A stretch of DNA of 64,000 nucleotides from Rhodococcus sp. HNM0563 (GTDB taxonomy: Bacteria > Actinomycetota > Actinomycetes > Mycobacteriales > Mycobacteriaceae). Each line of letters opens with the position of its first letter. The first letter of the stretch is position 1. Shown in pieces: positions 20,699 to 29,659 of the stretch. Location of the stretch: assembly GCF_012726195.1 (NCBI RefSeq), contig NZ_JAASAF010000003.1, positions 434,001 to 498,000 on the forward strand, read 5' to 3'. The position numbers and the translations under genes are program-made. Under the pieces are notes generated by a model, which saw only the letters and a list, made by a program, of their open reading frames with translations, had not been told where the DNA came from and did no database searches.

Positions 20699-22252
20699 GT
20701 GACCGCGACGGACCTGCGCCCTTCCGAGGCCCCGCACCGCCGCCTCTCGAGCCCCGCTCCGCTGGTACCACCTCCGCAGTCGGCCCTGACCGATCGGACA
20801 CGCGGTTGGGTCGTCACGGCGTTCGTCACAGTTCTCGCGGCCATCACCCGTTTCACGATGCTGAACTATCCGACCGACGCCAGGACGCCGGTGTTCGACG
20901 AGAAGCACTACGTCCCGCAGGGCTGGCAGGTCCTCACCGGCGGGTGGATCGAGGACAACCCGGGATACGGGCTCGTTGTGCACCCGCCGGTAGGTAAGCA
21001 GCTCATCGCGGTCGGGGAAGCACTGTTCGGTTACAACGGCTGGGGTTGGCGGATCTCGTCCGCCGTCGCCGGAGTCGTCCTGGTGCTGTTGGTTGTGCGC
21101 ATCGTGCGCCGGATGACGCGTTCGACGATGCTCGGTGCCGTTGCCGGGTTGCTCCTCATCGTCGACGGGGTCACGTTCGTCTCGTCGCGGATGGGGATGC
21201 TCGACATCTTCCAGGCGGTGTTCGTCGTCGCCGCATTCGGATGCCTGCTCGTCGACCGCGACGATATCCGTCGCCGTATGGCCCGCGTGTACGCCGAGGG
21301 TCGCCTCCGCGACTCGGTGTGGGGGCCTCGCTTCGGGGTCCGGTGGTGGCGTTTCGGGGCCGGTGTCCTGCTCGGTCTGGCCGTGGGCACCAAATGGTCC
21401 GGGCTGTACTTCATTGCGTTCTTCGGTCTGATGTCGGTGGCGTTCGATCTCGCTGCGCGCCGCGCCTACGGTGTGCAGCGACCGTGGATCGGCACCGCGC
21501 TCCGCGATATCGGTCCCGCCCTGTATGCGCTGGTGGTGATCCCCGTCGGCGTCTATCTGGCGACGTTCTGGGCATGGTTCGCCAGCGAGACCGGGGTCTA
21601 CCGCCATGCCGTGGGCAATCAGATCGGTCACGACAGCGCCTTCTCGTTCGTGCCGGATGCACTGCGGTCGCTGTGGTACTACAGCGCGAGTGTGCTGAAG
21701 TTCCACTCGGGTCTGACCAATTCCGCGGGCAACATCCATCCGTGGGAGTCGAAGCCGTGGACGTGGCCCATGGGGCTGCGCCCGATGCTGTATTACTACG
21801 CGGACGGGTCGAACATCGACGGCTGCGGAGCCGACGAATGCGTCAAGGCCGTCATGCTCATCGGCACTCCGGCGTTGTGGTGGGTGTCGGTGCCCGTCCT
21901 CGGGTGGGGTTTGTGGCAGATGCTGGTCCGCCGCGATTGGCGCTGGGCTGCGGTGCTCACCGGCTACGGAGCGGGCATTCTGCCGTGGCTCGCGAGCCTC
22001 GACCGGCAGATGTACTACTTCTATGCGGTTCCGCTCGCGCCGTTCCTCGTCATGGCGATCACGCTGGTCCTCGGTGAGGTGCTGGGACAGCGGTACGCGT
22101 CGCAGGAGAGGCGGACCACCGGTCTGCTCGTGGTGTGCCTCTACGTGGGTCTGGTGGTCGCGAACTTCGTGTGGTTGTGGCCGATCCTGACCGGGTTGCC
22201 GATCACGGTGGCGCACTGGCACAGCGAACTGTGGTTGCCCAGCTGGCGTTGA
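20699..22252 (+). CDS. pmt: dolichyl-phosphate-mannose:protein O-mannosyltransferase (GT39)
   Basis: A 517-residue polytopic membrane enzyme that transfers mannose from polyprenyl-phosphate-mannose to Ser/Thr of proteins being exported by Sec. The first periplasmic loop carries the catalytic acidic pair in PVFDEKHYVPQGWQVLTGG and the HPPVGKQLI motif. Helices fill most of the protein, and the C-terminal PMT_4TMC-type region ends in LPSWR. GTG 20699 is chosen for the -10 box 6 nt upstream. The divergent rsmI-pmt arrangement is conserved in mycobacteria (from memory Rv1003/Rv1002c). Confidence 0.95.
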   Translation: MTATDLRPSEAPHRRLSSPAPLVPPPQSALTDRTRGWVVTAFVTVLAAITRFTMLNYPTDARTPVFDEKHYVPQGWQVLTGGWIEDNPGYGLVVHPPVGKQLIAVGEALFGYNGWGWRISSAVAGVVLVLLVVRIVRRMTRSTMLGAVAGLLLIVDGVTFVSSRMGMLDIFQAVFVVAAFGCLLVDRDDIRRRMARVYAEGRLRDSVWGPRFGVRWWRFGAGVLLGLAVGTKWSGLYFIAFFGLMSVAFDLAARRAYGVQRPWIGTALRDIGPALYALVVIPVGVYLATFWAWFASETGVYRHAVGNQIGHDSAFSFVPDALRSLWYYSASVLKFHSGLTNSAGNIHPWESKPWTWPMGLRPMLYYYADGSNIDGCGADECVKAVMLIGTPALWWVSVPVLGWGLWQMLVRRDWRWAAVLTGYGAGILPWLASLDRQMYYFYAVPLAPFLVMAITLVLGEVLGQRYASQERRTTGLLVVCLYVGLVVANFVWLWPILTGLPITVAHWHSELWLPSWR

Positions 22253-22286
22253 CTTTCCCGACCCCGACAGTGCGTGGCCGGCTCGG

Positions 22287-23060
22287 TCAGCTCGGTTCGT
22301 CGAACACCGTCGGTTCGTCGAACAGTGTGGGCTCTGCATCGGTGTCGCCGGTGTACCGCTCCCCGTCGAAGCGCTGTGCGAATCCGGTGTCGATGGTGCC
22401 GAGAAGCACTCTCAGCGCACCGAAGAGGTCGGCGAGGTGCCGGGGCACGAACGGGTCGCCCATCACGTCGATCGTCGCCACGAGCCGATCTTCGACGAGA
22501 AGCAGTTTGATGTGTGGCCATGCGCGGTTGAGTTCGAGTAGTTCCTCGGCAGCCCGCGCACGCCCGGTGATGCCGTGCAGCAGCGGCGCCCACAGCTGGA
22601 TGGTGCGAGCGCTGTCGTCGACCACGACGAATACCGCCTGGGAATCGACGACGACGACAAAATCTCCGTCGGCGTCGAGAGGGATCGGCCGCCCGAACTG
22701 TAGCCGGAGTGCCTCACCGACACGCGAGCGCAGTGCGCGGGGAGTGTCGGGCTCGTCGCTGCGCAGGAAGGTGGGATGCAGCACGCCGTACACCTCACGC
22801 AGCGCAGCGACGACGTGGTGCGCGATCTCGTCGGCCTGACGTACCGGGCTGATGCTGGGGCCGATTCCCGACATCTCGACCTCGATACACCTCGCATCGA
22901 GCGCGACGATCTTCACCAGGGTGAGATGTTCACCTGTGGTCTCGGCGGCGAGGTCGATCTGCTCGCCTTTTCCGAGCGCCGCGATCCGGCCCGCAAGTCG
23001 AGTGCGGAAACGGTCCCAGCCCCGTTCCAGAATTCCGTCGAAGCGGTCTGTGCGGGCCAT
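22287..23060 (-). CDS. YbjN / TY-chaperone-like protein of unknown function
   Basis: A 257-residue cytosolic protein with alternating alpha/beta patterns resembling the type III secretion chaperone-like (YbjN, TY-Chap) folds: DFVVVVDSQAVFVVVDDS, LLELNRAWPHIKLLLVEDRL and VMGDPFVPRHLADLFGALR are the most family-like segments. The C-terminus repeats a FDEP motif (LFDEPTVFDEPS). GGGGAG precedes the ATG at 23060; a longer in-frame start at 23123 is less likely. Function unknown. It is convergent with pmt. Confidence 0.7.
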   Translation of the reverse strand: MARTDRFDGILERGWDRFRTRLAGRIAALGKGEQIDLAAETTGEHLTLVKIVALDARCIEVEMSGIGPSISPVRQADEIAHHVVAALREVYGVLHPTFLRSDEPDTPRALRSRVGEALRLQFGRPIPLDADGDFVVVVDSQAVFVVVDDSARTIQLWAPLLHGITGRARAAEELLELNRAWPHIKLLLVEDRLVATIDVMGDPFVPRHLADLFGALRVLLGTIDTGFAQRFDGERYTGDTDAEPTLFDEPTVFDEPS

Positions 23061-23156
23061 CCGTGACTCCCCTCTCGCAGTGCAACAGCGGGCTGCGGTC
23101 ACGCTACTGCGAGGTGCCGACAACTCCCGTCAGGCGCACCGTCGGAGTCCGGGACA

Positions 23157-24458
23157 TCACCCGCTCGAGAGCCATTCGTGACGGGTCCGCGGCATGTTGC
23201 TCGCGCCGGTAGAGGTGGGACGTACCGCGAGTACCTGGTTGATCGTCAGACGGCCCGGTTCCTCGAAGCCGAGTGCGCTCGCGGTGAGGTACAGCAACCA
23301 GGTTCGAGCTCGGTCGGCTCCGACGAGCGAGCTCGCCTCCTCCCACGATTCCTGCAGGTTCGCGACCCACGCACGCAATGTCAGCGCATAGTGTTCGCGC
23401 AGCGCCTCGACGTCGCGGACTTCGAGGCCCGCGCGTTCGAACGCATCGAGGGTACGACTCAGCGGCAGTATCTCCCCGTCAGGGAACACATAGCGGTCGA
23501 TGAAGGTAGCGGGACGACTGCGGGGATCGGGCCGGTGCACCACCGACGCGATGGCATGGTTGAGCAATCGCCCACCCGGGACCAGCAGTTCGTGCAGGTG
23601 CTGCGCATACGTGGGAAGCTTGGTCGCCCCGACGTGCTCGGACATACCGATGCTCGAGATCGCGTCGAACGGGGTCTCGTCGATGTCGCGATAATCCTGC
23701 AGCCGGATCTCGATGCGATCCGACATGCCTGCCGCAGCGATACGCGCCTGCGCGAAGTCGCGCTGTTCGGCGCTGAGCGTGACGCCCAGGACATCGACGC
23801 CGTAGTGCTGCGCCGCATGCAGCGCCATCGCTCCCCACCCGCAGCCGACGTCGAGGAGCCTCATGCCCGGTTCGAGTCCGAGTTTCCGGCAGACCAGGTC
23901 GACCTTGTCGTGTTGTGCGTCCTCGAGGCCGGGTGTGCCGGTTTCCGGCCGGCTCCAGTAGCCGCACGAGTACACCATCGAGGGGCCGAGAAACAGCCTG
24001 TAGAAGTCGTTTCCGACGTCGTAATGATGCGAGACCACCTGCGCGTCGCGTCGTTTGCTGTGCAGGGCACCGCGCCGGCGAGGGATCTCCACCGAGGGTG
24101 GTCGCGGAGAGGGTCCGATGATGCCGAGCGCGGCGAACTTCCGCGCCAGACGTGCGAACTCACGTGGCGATGTGTCGCGCAGCGTGCGGCTGCCGAGTCT
24201 GTCGACGAGGTCCGGAAGCCCGAGAACCGCGTAGAGATCGCCGTCGACCACGAGGTCGCCGCTGACGTACGCGCGGCTCAATCCGAGTTCGTTGGGAGCC
24301 CACAGCACACGGCGCAGCGCCCGGCGGTTGCGGAATTCGACGCGGGCCTCGGCGTCCGGCGGTCCCGCTTCGGAGCCGTCCCAACATCGGACGTGGACCG
24401 GAATCTGCACTCGCAGGAACTCTTCGAAGGTGGCCAGGAGGTCGCGCGCGGCGCTCAT
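23157..24458 (-). CDS. cyclopropane-fatty-acyl-phospholipid synthase family methyltransferase
   Basis: A 433-residue SAM-dependent enzyme that would add a methylene or methyl group to unsaturated phospholipid acyl chains at the membrane. The N-terminal lipid-binding region is followed by VVSHHYDVGNDFYRLFLGPS, the SAM motif MRLLDVGCGWGAMALHAA, the catalytic-region GMSEHVG, and C-terminal YALTLRAWVANL. Its ATG overlaps the stop of the preceding gene (ATGA), making it the third gene of the BCCT carrier operon. Product (cyclopropane versus mid-chain methyl branch) cannot be told from sequence. Confidence 0.9.
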   Translation of the reverse strand: MSAARDLLATFEEFLRVQIPVHVRCWDGSEAGPPDAEARVEFRNRRALRRVLWAPNELGLSRAYVSGDLVVDGDLYAVLGLPDLVDRLGSRTLRDTSPREFARLARKFAALGIIGPSPRPPSVEIPRRRGALHSKRRDAQVVSHHYDVGNDFYRLFLGPSMVYSCGYWSRPETGTPGLEDAQHDKVDLVCRKLGLEPGMRLLDVGCGWGAMALHAAQHYGVDVLGVTLSAEQRDFAQARIAAAGMSDRIEIRLQDYRDIDETPFDAISSIGMSEHVGATKLPTYAQHLHELLVPGGRLLNHAIASVVHRPDPRSRPATFIDRYVFPDGEILPLSRTLDAFERAGLEVRDVEALREHYALTLRAWVANLQESWEEASSLVGADRARTWLLYLTASALGFEEPGRLTINQVLAVRPTSTGASNMPRTRHEWLSSG

Positions 24459-24865
24459 CCTTTCACCATGGCACAGACACCGATCACGCACCGCCCTTCG
24501 AGTATGTCGACGATCGCGAGTCCCGCATGCGAGAGGGTCGTGCTGATGCGCATCGACAGCAACCCGGCCGACTCGCCGGCCGCCGGTGAATCGAATACCC
24601 ACAGTTGCCCGGCGGGGGCGAGCAGCTCCGCGATGCCGCTGAGCCGCGACGTGTCGCTGTCGCGGAACTCCGGCACCCCGAACCCGCAGACGAGATCGGA
24701 GGTGCCGGTCGCGTCGGCCAGGGTGCGGCTGCTTCGGATCACGCCGCCCGGCCCGACGCGCGCCGCGAATGCCTCGGCGGCGGCGACCGTCCCGATCACG
24801 AGGACACTGTATCCGGGCTGTGGATCCGTCACCTCGACCGCGAATGCCGCGTGCCCGCGCGTCAC
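24455..24865 (-). CDS. small Rossmann-like protein, possible degenerate SAM methyltransferase
   Basis: A 136-residue protein starting GTG at 24865. It overlaps the carrier gene stop (GTGA) and the CFA-synthase start (ATGA), so all three should be co-translated. The pattern is of a short Rossmann-type fold: YSVLVIGTVAAAEAFAARVG, SDLVCGFGVPEF, LLAPAGQLWVFDSPA and a final strand pair. The usual glycine-rich SAM loop (D/E-x-G-x-G) is not evident, so it may not be catalytic. I do not recognise a specific family; from context it may assist the CFA-type methyltransferase. Confidence 0.7.
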   Translation of the reverse strand: MTRGHAAFAVEVTDPQPGYSVLVIGTVAAAEAFAARVGPGGVIRSSRTLADATGTSDLVCGFGVPEFRDSDTSRLSGIAELLAPAGQLWVFDSPAAGESAGLLSMRISTTLSHAGLAIVDILEGRCVIGVCAMVKG

Positions 24866-26466
24866 TCGACGCGTCTGAGCAGTCGCCGTCGCCGACCACC
24901 GGTGATGATCGGATCTCGTCTCAGATCTCGGTAGAGCGACACGCACAGACCGATCATCACGATCACGAACGGCGCGGCGGCGATGATCGTCATCGTCTGT
25001 AGTGCATTGAGCGCTTCGGAGCCGCCTGTCCACAGCAGCAGCGCTGCGACACCGCCGGTCAGACCACCCCAGAACACGACGACGCCGCGGCTCGGTGTGA
25101 GCGTTCCCCGTTGTGTGAGGCTGCCCATGACCATCGATGCGGCGTCGGCGCCCGAGACGAAGAAGATGGACACGAGCACCATCACGACGACGGTGGAAAT
25201 ACCCACGAGCGGTAGGTGGTCGAGCATGCCGAACAGCTGTTCTTCGACGCTTCCGGCACCGGCGACGTCGTACCCTTGCTCCTGCTGATTGATCCCGGCG
25301 CCACCGAAGACGGCGAACCACAGCAGGCTCACGACACTCGGCACGATCATCACGCCGATGACGAATTCACGGATGGTGCGCCCACGGCTGATCCGCGCCA
25401 GGAACATGCCGACGAACGGCGCCCACGAAATCCACCAGGCCCAGTAGAAGATCGTCCAACTGGAGAGCCACTCGCCTGCTTCCGGACCGGATGCCGCAGT
25501 GCGAGCCGACATCTCGGCGAGGTCGGCAGCGTAGGCGCCGAGTGTGGTGGGAATGAGGTTGAGGATGAAGATCGTCGGGCCGAGCACGAACACGAACAGC
25601 GCGAGGACACCCGCAAGCACCATGTTGATGTTCGAGAGCCACTGGATGCCCTTCGCGACTCCCGATACCGCGGACGCGACGAACGCGAGGGTGAGCACGG
25701 CGACGATCGCCACGAGGAGTCCTACCCCAGCCGTCTCGAGCCATCCGGTGACCTCGAATCCCGACCCGATCTGCAATGCGCCCAGGCCGAGCGACGCAGC
25801 GGTTCCGAACAGTGTCGCGTAGAGGGCAAGGATGTCGATGAGCTTGCCGATGGGGCCTTCGGCTCGGCGCCCGAGAAGCGGAATGAACGCGGCGCTCACC
25901 AGCTGTTTGCGGCCTTTTCGGAAGGTTCCGTAGGCGATGGCCAGGCCCACCACCGCGTAGATCGCCCACGGATGAAGACTCCAGTGGAACATCGTGGTCG
26001 CCATCGCAACTCCGGTTCCGCCATCGGTACCGGGAGGCGCTGTCACGTAGTGCGAGACCGGCTCGGACACGCCGAAGAACATCAATCCGATGCCCATCCC
26101 CGCGCTGAACATCATGGCGATCCAGCTGACGGTGCGGAACTCGGGCACCTCGTCATCTTTGCCGAGTGGTATCCGGCCGTATTTGCTTGCTGCGATCCAC
26201 AACACGAAAATGACGAAGGCTGTCGCCGAGAGGACGAACAGCCAGCCCATCTCGATGACGATCCAGTCGAGAACGGATCCGGTCACCGAGCTGAAGTTGT
26301 CCGAAGCCGCGAGACCCCACACGACTATGGCGACAACCATGGCGGCGGAGATTCCGAACACGACGCGGTCGGTGCGGCTACGAGGTGGGTCGGTCGGCGG
26401 AGTATCCAGTGGTCCGGCGACAACAGCGGCGGCTGCGTCGTCGGTCCTGCCCTCAGGAACAGTCAT
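24862..26466 (-). CDS. BCCT-family betaine/carnitine/choline transporter
   Basis: A 534-residue secondary transporter with 12 predicted helices. The BCCT signature WTIFYWAWWISWAPFVGMF (helix 8, substrate-binding aromatics) and the glycine stretch MMFSAGMGIGLMFFGVSEP (helix 3) are intact. It would import glycine betaine or a related compatible solute with sodium or protons. The ATG at 26466 follows GGAAAG by 9 nt; a TTG three codons upstream is less likely. First gene of a three-gene overlapping operon with a methyltransferase-like protein and a CFA synthase; the GntR gene is 57 bp upstream on the same strand. Confidence 0.93.
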   Translation of the reverse strand: MTVPEGRTDDAAAAVVAGPLDTPPTDPPRSRTDRVVFGISAAMVVAIVVWGLAASDNFSSVTGSVLDWIVIEMGWLFVLSATAFVIFVLWIAASKYGRIPLGKDDEVPEFRTVSWIAMMFSAGMGIGLMFFGVSEPVSHYVTAPPGTDGGTGVAMATTMFHWSLHPWAIYAVVGLAIAYGTFRKGRKQLVSAAFIPLLGRRAEGPIGKLIDILALYATLFGTAASLGLGALQIGSGFEVTGWLETAGVGLLVAIVAVLTLAFVASAVSGVAKGIQWLSNINMVLAGVLALFVFVLGPTIFILNLIPTTLGAYAADLAEMSARTAASGPEAGEWLSSWTIFYWAWWISWAPFVGMFLARISRGRTIREFVIGVMIVPSVVSLLWFAVFGGAGINQQEQGYDVAGAGSVEEQLFGMLDHLPLVGISTVVVMVLVSIFFVSGADAASMVMGSLTQRGTLTPSRGVVVFWGGLTGGVAALLLWTGGSEALNALQTMTIIAAAPFVIVMIGLCVSLYRDLRRDPIITGGRRRRLLRRVE

Positions 26467-26523
26467 ATGTTCCAACTTTCCTTCATTGCCCCGAAATTGT
26501 GTCGCTTTCGCGGAAGTCGCACT

Positions 26524-26886
26524 CTAGGCGCGCAGCGCAGCCTCGACGAAGTCGACGATCTCCTCGTCGGACATTCCCAGCACCCGTACGGCCGCGACGA
26601 ATTCGGTAGTGGCCTGCTGTGCGAGCGACCGTGTGGGATCGCCCGAATCCGCGATGTACGTCCCGGCCCGCCCGCGGGTTTCGAGGACCCCGAGCTGCTC
26701 GAGCTCCCGATACGTCTTCGCCACCGTGTTCGGCGCGATCCCGAGGGTCTCGGCCATGGCGCGCACGGTGGGCAGCTTCGTACCGGCGATCAACTCCCCG
26801 TCCCGGACGAGTTCGACGATCCGTCGGCGAAGCTGCTCGAACGGCGGGACAGACGAGTCCGAATCGATCACGATATCGAGCATCAT
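26524..26886 (-). CDS. GntR-family regulator, YtrA subfamily
   Basis: A 120-residue repressor with a winged helix at about 10-78 (PPFEQLRRRIVELVRDGEL, then TVRAMAETLGIAPNTVAKTY) and only a short helical C-terminal tail, which defines the YtrA subgroup. These often control adjacent transport genes, so the BCCT operon immediately downstream is a plausible target. ATG at 26886; a second ATG follows directly. Confidence 0.9.
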   Translation of the reverse strand: MMLDIVIDSDSSVPPFEQLRRRIVELVRDGELIAGTKLPTVRAMAETLGIAPNTVAKTYRELEQLGVLETRGRAGTYIADSGDPTRSLAQQATTEFVAAVRVLGMSDEEIVDFVEAALRA

Positions 26887-26950
26887 TGCAGGCTAGCAGC
26901 GTCTCCCAGACGTTTCGACCGGAAGAAGGAGGGCCGGGGGTTCGCGACGA

Positions 26951-27394
26951 TCAGACACGAGCCTTGTCGCTGTGGCGACCGTCGAGGTCGTCGTCGACGG
27001 TGTTGTAGCTGCCCTTCTCGAGCAGGTCGCGGATCTGGATGAGCAGGTCCGTTTCGCTGAGCGGCTCGTCCTCCGGTTCCTTGTCCGGGGCGAAGCGGGC
27101 CTTGGCTGCGTTGACCGGCACGATCAGCACGAAGTAGACGACCGCAGCGATGATGATGAAGTTGATCACCGCCGAGATCACAGCACCGAGGTTGATGAAG
27201 GTCGCCTCGTTCGACGCGAGGATCTTGAAGCCGAAGCCCATCTCATTGTTGCCGCCGACCACCGCGACAAGCGGATTGATGATGTTATCGGTGAACGCGG
27301 TGACGATCGCGGTGAACGCCGCGCCCACCACGACTGCGACGGCGAGTTCGATGACGTTTCCGCGCAGCAGAAAATCTTTGAAACCTTTGAGCAT
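26951..27394 (-). CDS. mscL: large-conductance mechanosensitive channel
   Basis: A 147-residue pentameric membrane channel that releases solutes on hypo-osmotic shock. N-terminal MLKGFKDFLLRGNVIELAVA, TM1 with AVVVGAAFTAIVTAF, and TM2 with FIIIAAVVYFVLIVP are typical; the C-terminal helix ends in DLLIQIRDLLEKG. This is one of two mscL genes in the window (second at 58104-58532). The other lies in the position of the mycobacterial mscL, so this copy is probably the extra one. It lies beside genes for osmolyte uptake. Confidence 0.93.
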   Translation of the reverse strand: MLKGFKDFLLRGNVIELAVAVVVGAAFTAIVTAFTDNIINPLVAVVGGNNEMGFGFKILASNEATFINLGAVISAVINFIIIAAVVYFVLIVPVNAAKARFAPDKEPEDEPLSETDLLIQIRDLLEKGSYNTVDDDLDGRHSDKARV

Positions 27395-27520
27395 TCCCCC
27401 GGGCCTTTCACGATTGAGCCACATGGTGTGAACAGATTGACCCGGAAATGTTAATTGGGCGGACAACCACGCTCAACATAGACATTTCCGACAGCCGTAC
27501 CGGCGGGGCACAATCGAGAC

Positions 27521-27868
27521 ATGGCACACACCGCAACGATCTACCACAATCCTCGCTGCAGCACGTCTCGCAACACCCTCGCGCTCCTGCGCGAGGAAGG
27601 CCTCGAACCCACGATCGTGAAGTACCTCGATACCCCGCCGTCGCGCGACGGCCTGCGCAAACTCCTCGACGACGCGGGACTGCGCCCCAGCGAAGCGATC
27701 CGGAAGAAGGAATCGCTCTACAAAGAGCTGAATCTCGCCGAAGCATCCGAGGAAGAACTGCTCGTCGCGATGGTCGACAACCCCATCCTCATCGAACGCC
27801 CCCTCGTCGTCACCGATAAGGGAACGGTGCTCGCACGCCCCGTCGACAAGGTTCGCGATATTCTCTGA
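27521..27868 (+). CDS. ArsC/Spx-family arsenate-reductase-like protein
   Basis: A 115-residue thioredoxin-fold protein. The Cys13 loop YHNPRCSTSRNTLALL and the C-terminal NPILIERPLVV with the conserved Arg match glutaredoxin-dependent ArsC/YffB proteins. No other ars gene is adjacent, so arsenate reduction is uncertain. It is convergent with arcA (7 bp between stops). A CACAAT box lies 6 nt before the ATG, so the mRNA may be leaderless. Confidence 0.85.
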   Translation: MAHTATIYHNPRCSTSRNTLALLREEGLEPTIVKYLDTPPSRDGLRKLLDDAGLRPSEAIRKKESLYKELNLAEASEEELLVAMVDNPILIERPLVVTDKGTVLARPVDKVRDIL

Positions 27869-27875
27869 CGCGCTG

Positions 27876-29087
27876 CTACAGCGCCGCCCGCGCGAGCGGG
27901 CACGACATGCACCGCGGACCGCCGCGGCCGGAGCCCAGCTCCGACCCGGCGATCCGCAGCACTTCGATTCCGGAATCCTCGAGTCGCGTATTGGTCTCGA
28001 CGTTGCGCTCGTACGCGATGACCACCCCCGGTGCGACCGCAAGGGTGTTGTTCCCGTCGTCCCACTGTTCCCGCTCCGCGACAACGGAATCGAGCCCCGT
28101 GTCGATCATCCGGAGCTTCTCGATACCCATTGCGTCGGCCGCTGCTTCGAGGAACGGCCGTGGTCCCGTTATCCGCGCGGACCCGTCTTCGCGTCGAATC
28201 GTGAACGCCTCCAACGTGTCGCGGATGGCGGGATACATCACGACGGCGTCGACGTCGACCATGGTGCAGACCGTGTCGAGATGCATCGACGCGCGTCGCT
28301 GCTCGATCGGCACGGCAAGTACCGTGTGAGCAAGACCGTCTTCGAAGACGCTGCGTGCCAATGCTTCTGCCCCTGCGGGGCTGGTTCGCTCCCCGACCCC
28401 CACCGCGATCACGCCCGGCGCGAGGAGCAACACGTCGCCACCTTCGACGGGAGCCGTGTGCGACTCGTACGCCCGTCGTACACCGAGGAACTTCGGGTGA
28501 AACGCGTAGATGAGGTCGGTGAGGTTGGTTTCCCGTCGCCTTGCGGGCAGCGCGAGCGTCGAGATCGCCACTCGGGAGCCCACCCAGAACGACGAATCCC
28601 GGGTGAAGAGCAGGTTGGGGAGCGGCTCGATCACGAAATCCGGGCCGTGGTGCATCAGCCGCACCAGCGACGGTGGCGAACCCATGCCCGCCGCGGGCAA
28701 TTCGTCGAAAGTCATTCCTGCGATCAGGATTCGGGCGAGTTCGGGTGCGGCAACGGTGCGCAGATGACCGGCGAGCTCCTTGGCCAGCGAGTGCCCCAGG
28801 CGACGCGGATCGACGGCCGACGAAATACTCTGCACCCGCGCAGCCCCGCTGACCTCGAGGGTTTCGGTGAGCAGATCCGAGAGAAGGAGCACTTCCACAC
28901 CACGACTCCGCAGCACCTCGGCGAACGCGTCGTGTTCCTCTTGAGCTCGCGCGACCCACGGCAACGCATCGAACAACAGTTGATCGTTGTTCCGAGGGGT
29001 GAGCCGCTCGAGTTCCGCGCCGGGCCGATGCAGCATCACGGAGGTGAGCGCACCCACCTCGGAATCGACACCCCACTGCTGGTTCAT
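27876..29087 (-). CDS. arcA: arginine deiminase
   Basis: A 403-residue enzyme that hydrolyses arginine to citrulline and ammonia. Family motifs include [23 protein letters not shown] (active-site Glu/Asp), [11 protein letters not shown] (catalytic His) and the C-terminal nucleophile loop [10 protein letters not shown]. The rest of the ADI pathway (arcB, arcC, arcD) is absent nearby, as in mycobacteria where arcA is also next to pmt (from memory Rv1001). ATG 29087 with -10 TACCGT 6 nt upstream suggests a leaderless mRNA. Confidence 0.95.
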   Translation of the reverse strand: MNQQWGVDSEVGALTSVMLHRPGAELERLTPRNNDQLLFDALPWVARAQEEHDAFAEVLRSRGVEVLLLSDLLTETLEVSGAARVQSISSAVDPRRLGHSLAKELAGHLRTVAAPELARILIAGMTFDELPAAGMGSPPSLVRLMHHGPDFVIEPLPNLLFTRDSSFWVGSRVAISTLALPARRRETNLTDLIYAFHPKFLGVRRAYESHTAPVEGGDVLLLAPGVIAVGVGERTSPAGAEALARSVFEDGLAHTVLAVPIEQRRASMHLDTVCTMVDVDAVVMYPAIRDTLEAFTIRREDGSARITGPRPFLEAAADAMGIEKLRMIDTGLDSVVAEREQWDDGNNTLAVAPGVVIAYERNVETNTRLEDSGIEVLRIAGSELGSGRGGPRCMSCPLARAAL

Positions 29088-29156
29088 GCGACAACGGTAA
29101 CTCTCTGCGGAAGGATGGCGGGTGCACACGCGCAGCCCACCCGCAAGGAGTTACCG

Positions 29157-29636
29157 ATGTCCGATAATCCGGCCGAGAACGACCCGCTCGGCGAACTCGC
29201 CGCGTTCGCGGGTCGCTGGGTGGGAGGCGGCGAAGGCCACTACCCGACCATCGACGACTTCTCGTACGACGAGACGATCGAGTTCGCCTCGATCCCCGGC
29301 AAACCGTTTCTGATGTACGTGAGCCGGACCCGTCACCGCACCGAGGCGCGACCGCTGCACACCGAGAACGGGTATCTGCGCAACAGTGGCGAGGACATCG
29401 AACTGCTCGTGTCGCAGCCGACGGGCTTCGTCGAGATCCAGCGCGGTCGACTCACCCAGGGAGTGCTCGACCTCACCGCGGTAGTTCTCGAACGCTCGCC
29501 CGATGCGAAGCCGGTGCACGAACTGAAGCGTCGCTACGTCCTCGACGGCGACACGCTCACCTACGACCTGTGGATGGCGCACGCCGACACCCCGCTCACC
29601 CACCACTTGCACGCCGCACTCCGGCGCGACGCCTAG
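29157..29636 (+). CDS. nitrobindin-like heme-binding beta-barrel protein
   Basis: A 159-residue protein of the FABP-like nitrobindin (DUF1794/THAP4-type) family. It shows the N-terminal FAGRWVGGGEGHYPT signature, FLMYVSRTRHR, LHTENGYLR and the C-terminal THHLHAALRR with a candidate heme-ligand His. Such proteins bind ferric heme and interact with NO or peroxynitrite. AAGGAG lies 6 nt before the ATG. It is divergent from arcA with 69 bp between starts. Confidence 0.88.
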   Translation: MSDNPAENDPLGELAAFAGRWVGGGEGHYPTIDDFSYDETIEFASIPGKPFLMYVSRTRHRTEARPLHTENGYLRNSGEDIELLVSQPTGFVEIQRGRLTQGVLDLTAVVLERSPDAKPVHELKRRYVLDGDTLTYDLWMAHADTPLTHHLHAALRRDA

Positions 29637-29659
29637 ATCGGTTTCGCGGGCAGCCCCGG

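Noticed and set aside
27521-27868. Arsenic resistance locus
   Set aside because: Only a lone ArsC/Spx-like protein is present; no efflux pump or adjacent ArsR.
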